From Cymodocea nodosa (Eukaryota > Streptophyta > Magnoliopsida > Alismatales > Cymodoceaceae): 64,000 bases of DNA. The notes below the pieces were generated by a model. That model saw only the letters and a list, made by a program, of their open reading frames with translations, searched no databases and was not told the DNA's origin. Shown here piece after piece: positions 60,166-64,000 of the stretch; within the stretch, counting starts at the first letter, position 1; every line of letters starts with the position of its first letter. Position numbers and translations under genes: made by a program. The stretch is from the NCBI GenBank assembly GCA_036874045.1, contig CM072338.1:19366501-19430500 (forward strand), in the 5' to 3' direction.

Positions 60166-62489
60166 CATTGACGAAAGATTTGTGCCGTGTGTTTGTGCCT
60201 AAATATTTTTAACAATAACAAAACCACAAATGGATAAAGCAAAGTGAACAAAAATCCATAAATATATAAAAAATATAAAAACATAAAGAAAATAATAATA
60301 ACTTGGAAAATAATAAATTGGTGTTTAAAATATAGTAAAGTAAAAGCAGGTCCAGGTTCCCAATTACATTGACCTCAATCAATCAGCTCCAATAAACTAA
60401 CATTAGTTATTTCTTTTAGTCTATGCTAGCCCTTAACTTGATTTTGAATGTAGGACCTCAAACTTTAAAACGTCTGTAATTTCTCTAGGTAGTCAAGACC
60501 AATCCATCCTCATCATTCTCGCAATCAAACAATTCTAATCCATCTTCTCAACTCCACATTCATAAATTTACATTAATGAAAGTCTCAAAAATACAATATT
60601 ATAAAGGAACGGCCTAGATATAAAAGTAAAGAGGCTTTATATTCACAATGATTCAACCTGTAAACATAAACATGTGCAAAAACATTCACTCAGAAGTATG
60701 GAAAACTGTCAATTTATGGAAACAAAGATAACATGGTGTAACATCGCAGCTACTGATATGACAAAAAAGAGGTACAAGAGAAAATAGGTAAATTCTTAAC
60801 AAACAGTTCAATGATTATCTTCCAATTGTAACTAAATCATCATATTAGATTAGAACTTTTAAACCAATTACTATTGAAGTGCTTATATATAACAATGATA
60901 AGATATGCAAACAACTTCTTGTCCTAATTTATAGAATTTTGTGATTGTACTTATCTACCCACTTTTAGGGAGGTCAACAGCGGAAATATTCATCCTAGTT
61001 ACTAGATAATGATAGAGAACATACCCTCATCATCTGCAAAGAATCACGTGGTCTCATCATTGAGTTAGATTGTCCATGCCCAGAAACAGGATGAGCATTT
61101 ACAGGGCTAGGTATTCCAACACTGGTTGACGACGACAAACTTCCAGAGGAAACCATGTTAAATGATCCTGGAGAACCTATTCCCTGAAATCCAGGTCGTG
61201 TTAAAGGCATGCCACGACCCATCCCACAAACCATGCCCATACCATTTACACCAGATAGCATTTGAACGCCATGATCAACACCCACAGATAAAGCAGTGGG
61301 TACATTCCATCCAGAAATAACTTGGCCATACTGATGTAGTCTTTGCTGGTCATCAACAGGCAGAGATGCTGGTCGTGGAATGCCATATCTTGGCACATCC
61401 CTAAAGAAGGCAAGGCACAAAAGGAATCATTCAATGATTATCTGACAAAATTGATGGAATTAAAACCACATCTCACATGGGAAATCCAATTCCCTGTGGC
61501 AAAGATAAAAAGATCAAGGAAAAAGAATGGTACCTTAAACTGCATAGCAGTATTAATGGCATCACTAATTAGCTCCTAATTAGGACCCATATCATGAACA
61601 AGGACCACAAGATTCTGCACATTGAATGTTTCATATCATATTAAATCCAATCTGATACAAAAGATGATTATACATTTACACGGAGAGAGGAAACACAATT
61701 ACACAAATACCGGATCCTCAAATAGAGACCACGTATTAGCTGGTCCTGATTGTCCACCTAATACCTACGAAGCAGAAAAAATGACAATATTTTAAACCAA
61801 TATATCCAATAGACAATTATTCCCATGCTTAAAATGTATTTTTCCAATCTCTCAACTAGTAGGCTATGAACCTATACAAATTTTTACAATCAACCACCAC
61901 ATGAAAGCTTAAGCCATTAAGGTTTTAAAACAAAGAACCAAAAAGGTTACACAGAGAAAAATATTTCACCTCAAAGTAAAGTAGATGAGGCATAAAAATG
62001 GTACTGAAATAAAATTTAGAAATCTGCATCAAACATCTGCCATACCTTAATTGCCTTAATTTTTCTTCCACGTTCACGATTTGAAATCACTTTGATTAGT
62101 TTATTTGAATTTGACATATTACTCATTTGGGAAGCAACGGGAGAAGGTATTGATCCACTTGGAGGAATAAATGCTTCAGGAGAAGTGTCAACAAACTGTT
62201 TTGATGTCTTGGGCTTCTTTGCTGCTTGATGCATGTAAGGACCTAAACATCATGTTTATCAATTCAAAAAATAGATGCAAGAATTTGTTGGCACCTAAAT
62301 CTTTAGCAAACACAAAGACATGTACCATTGGTTCCATTAAATTCAACCTGACGGCTCTCCAATCTCTTCTTTACATCATCCTTCTGTAATCCAAAGGAAA
62401 ATCAAGAACTTGATAGGAAGTAAATTTAAATGGCAACATAATAAGGCAATGAATGTCCTTTATCACAAAAAGAGGGATGAAAATGTAGT

Positions 62490-64000
62490 TTATCTAACAA
62501 TAATATTACATGAGATTGATAGATTGGAGGTTATAGTATCATGTAAAAATGTGGACAGAAGATAGAATTATAATGACTAAACTTGTAATAGGAAATGAGA
62601 TAGTTGTATAATTAGTGCATATGCTCCACAAATAGATTTAGGAGAAACTATTAAATAGAAATTTTAGGAAGATTTGGATAGTTTGGTTCATTACTTCTAG
62701 TGAAAAGCTTTTTATTGGAATGGATCTAAATGGTCATATTGGAGAGAAAAATATAAATATAGGATATAAAAGAAATCATGAAGGATTTATTTTTGGTAAT
62801 AGAAATGAAGAGGAAAATTAAATTTTAAACTTTAGCATGGCTTGTGAACTTTTAGTAGCTAACACTTATTTTAGGAAGAGATGAGAAGTTAACTACATTT
62901 AGAAGAAATTCAAATGCCAATTAAATTGATTTTTTACAAACCACAAAAATAAATTAAAGAATGTGAAAAGATTGTAAAGTTATTTTATGAAAAAATTAAT
63001 TATAGAGCATAAGTTGTTAGTATTAGATGTTAACATCAAAGGCATGTTTATGCACCCAAAATTTCATGGAAAGGAAAGTTATGAAATGAAAAGTAATGGA
63101 AAGTCAGAAAAATAAACTAAAGTACATATGATTAAGAAAATGATATTTAGAAATAAATTGTTAAAAGAAAGAATATGAGAACTAAATGAGAAGAGGTAAA
63201 TAAACTTTAGAATGAAATGACTAATTATATTAAAAAGATTGCTAGAAAAATTTTAAGATGTATGTGAGATAATTATGTAAAGAAAAGAATGAACATTACG
63301 TAAAGAAAACTGGTGGTAGAATGAAGATGTCCAATAGATAATAAAAGAAAAGAATGAACACTATAAAACCAATCATAAATGTAAAAATGAGGAAAATTTA
63401 AAAAGCATAAACTAACAAGAGAGAATGCTAAACAAATTATTAGAGAAGTTAAAAATTGAGCCTATAAGGATTTATATAATAATTTAAACCCAAAACATGG
63501 AGAATATAGAATATATGGTTAAGGCTAGAGAAAGAAAATCGAAAGATTTAAATCAAGTGTATTAAAGACAAGGATGCTAGAGTTTTAGTAAATAAAATAA
63601 AATAAAAGATAGATGATGTAGGTATTTTACTAAACTTTTGATAAATTTACTATAGGAAACTCTTACATGCAAAATTTGAGTAACAATACTAGGGATATAA
63701 ACTATAATTATTTTAGAAGAATTGGTAGTTTAGAGGTAAAAGAAACTACTAAGAAAACAAATGTGAAAAACTATTAGACCAAGTAGTATTCCTATTGAAA
63801 TATATGGATGAAGTAAGGATTAAGTGGTTAACTAAGCATTTTAATCTAATTTTAAAGGCAATGAAGATGCCAAATGAATGTAGAAAAAAATTCATATGTT
63901 GATAGAATACTTAAATAGTTAGTAGTGTTAAAATTATAGGTAGAGAAACTTGAACATTTCCAATAGACATAAGTTTACACCAAATGTTCTTTCTAAGCCC
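62490..64000 (+). mobile_element. Degraded RTE-type LINE, running off the window
   Basis: Translation in shifting plus-strand frames gives, in order, an ISAYAPQ-like piece, LFIGMDLNGHIG, EGFIFGNRNEEEN and LLVANTYFRKR (endonuclease). Then come WWNEDVQ, ARERKSKDLNQV and later IRPSSIPIEIY and KMPNEC pieces leading into the reverse transcriptase. These blocks match plant RTE-type non-LTR retrotransposons. Many stops and frame changes make it inactive. It is opposite in direction to the EAF1-like gene, in or upstream of that gene's next intron. Its family is the one whose tails occur at 7.6 and 15.0 kb. Confidence 0.7.

Larger units (their letters stand above)
57437..62383 (-). pseudogene. EAF1: EAF1-like NuA4 subunit, C-terminal part, decaying copy
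   Basis: Exons on the minus strand: 62383-62326 (KDDVKKRLESRQVEFNG), 62242-62046 (AAKKPKTSKQ to NKLIKVISNRERGRK), 61764-61711 (VLGGQSGPANTWSLFEDP), 61614-61534 (NLVVLVHDMGPN, stop, ELISDAINTAMQFK), 61400-61025 (DVPRYGIPRPASLPVDDQQRL to MRPRDSLQMMR) and 58839-57437 (Gln-rich tail). EAF1 is the scaffold of the NuA4 histone acetyltransferase. The fourth exon is the SANT domain; its conserved Trp is TAG at 61576-61578. The exons that should follow (after MQFK) are missing: only 133 bp separate MQFK from the RYGIPR exon, and the splice phases do not match. Near 57635 one base appears lost, since family-like sequence (GLAQRQLPGSLPVHG) continues in another frame to a stop at 57437. N-terminal exons would lie beyond the window. 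Confidence 0.75.

Noticed and set aside
1-64000. CRISPR arrays, rRNA genes, prokaryotic operons, secretion or defence clusters
   Set aside because: The whole window is eukaryotic nuclear DNA with split genes; no repeat-spacer pattern or such genes were seen.

Overview
This window is nuclear DNA from a flowering plant. Its genes are split by AT-rich introns with plant GT-AG junctions, and the space between them is full of plant transposons. Small genes with very GC-rich coding ends (JAZ, DnaJ, pectinesterase) lie beside long AT-rich introns, which suggests a commelinid monocot such as a banana- or palm-like lineage. That placement is an inference from composition only.

Layout. (1) 1-3063: a JAZ/TIFY jasmonate repressor gene (+, 4 exons), with G-boxes in and upstream of it. 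(2) 3064-6826: AT-rich spacer holding a shortened relative of the hAT transposon found at 26.9-30.3 kb. (3) 6827-26592: a 19-exon RRP12-like gene for ribosome biogenesis (+, about 1300 aa predicted). Its first 100 bp is tandemly duplicated and carries two telo-boxes. Its introns hold small inverted-repeat elements, LINE tails and a degraded antisense LINE. (4) 26867-30344: a decayed hAT transposon with 13-bp inverted ends and an 8-bp target duplication. (5) 31649-47303: a 12-exon gene on the minus strand for an SPT20-domain, Gln-rich protein of the PHYTOCHROME-DEPENDENT LATE-FLOWERING (PHL) type (about 1284 aa predicted). (6) 48856-50241: a 5-exon J-domain co-chaperone gene (-). (7) 51792-53216: a 3-exon secreted pectinesterase gene (-) without a PMEI pro-domain. 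(8) About 54.6-57.4 kb: hairpin and tandem repeats next to a broken Ty3/gypsy pol fossil. (9) 57437-62383: the C-terminal part of an EAF1-like (NuA4 subunit) gene (-) that looks like a decaying copy. It has a stop codon in the SANT domain, lost exons and a frameshift. (10) 62.5-64.0 kb: a degraded RTE-type LINE running off the window.

The genes do not form an operon-like unit. RRP12 and the PHL-like gene are convergent; PHL, DnaJ, pectinesterase and the EAF1 copy all lie on the minus strand. The PHL and EAF1 proteins both belong to histone-acetyltransferase biology (SAGA-type SPT20 and NuA4), which may be coincidence.

I found no rRNA, tRNA, CRISPR array or clearly new multi-gene system. The least ordinary signals are the duplicated RRP12 5' end, several independent hAT-type insertions whose 8-bp target duplications can still be read, and the palindrome array beside the gypsy fossil. 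All exon joins were made by eye from reading frame, GT/AG and remembered family alignments. No searches were run.
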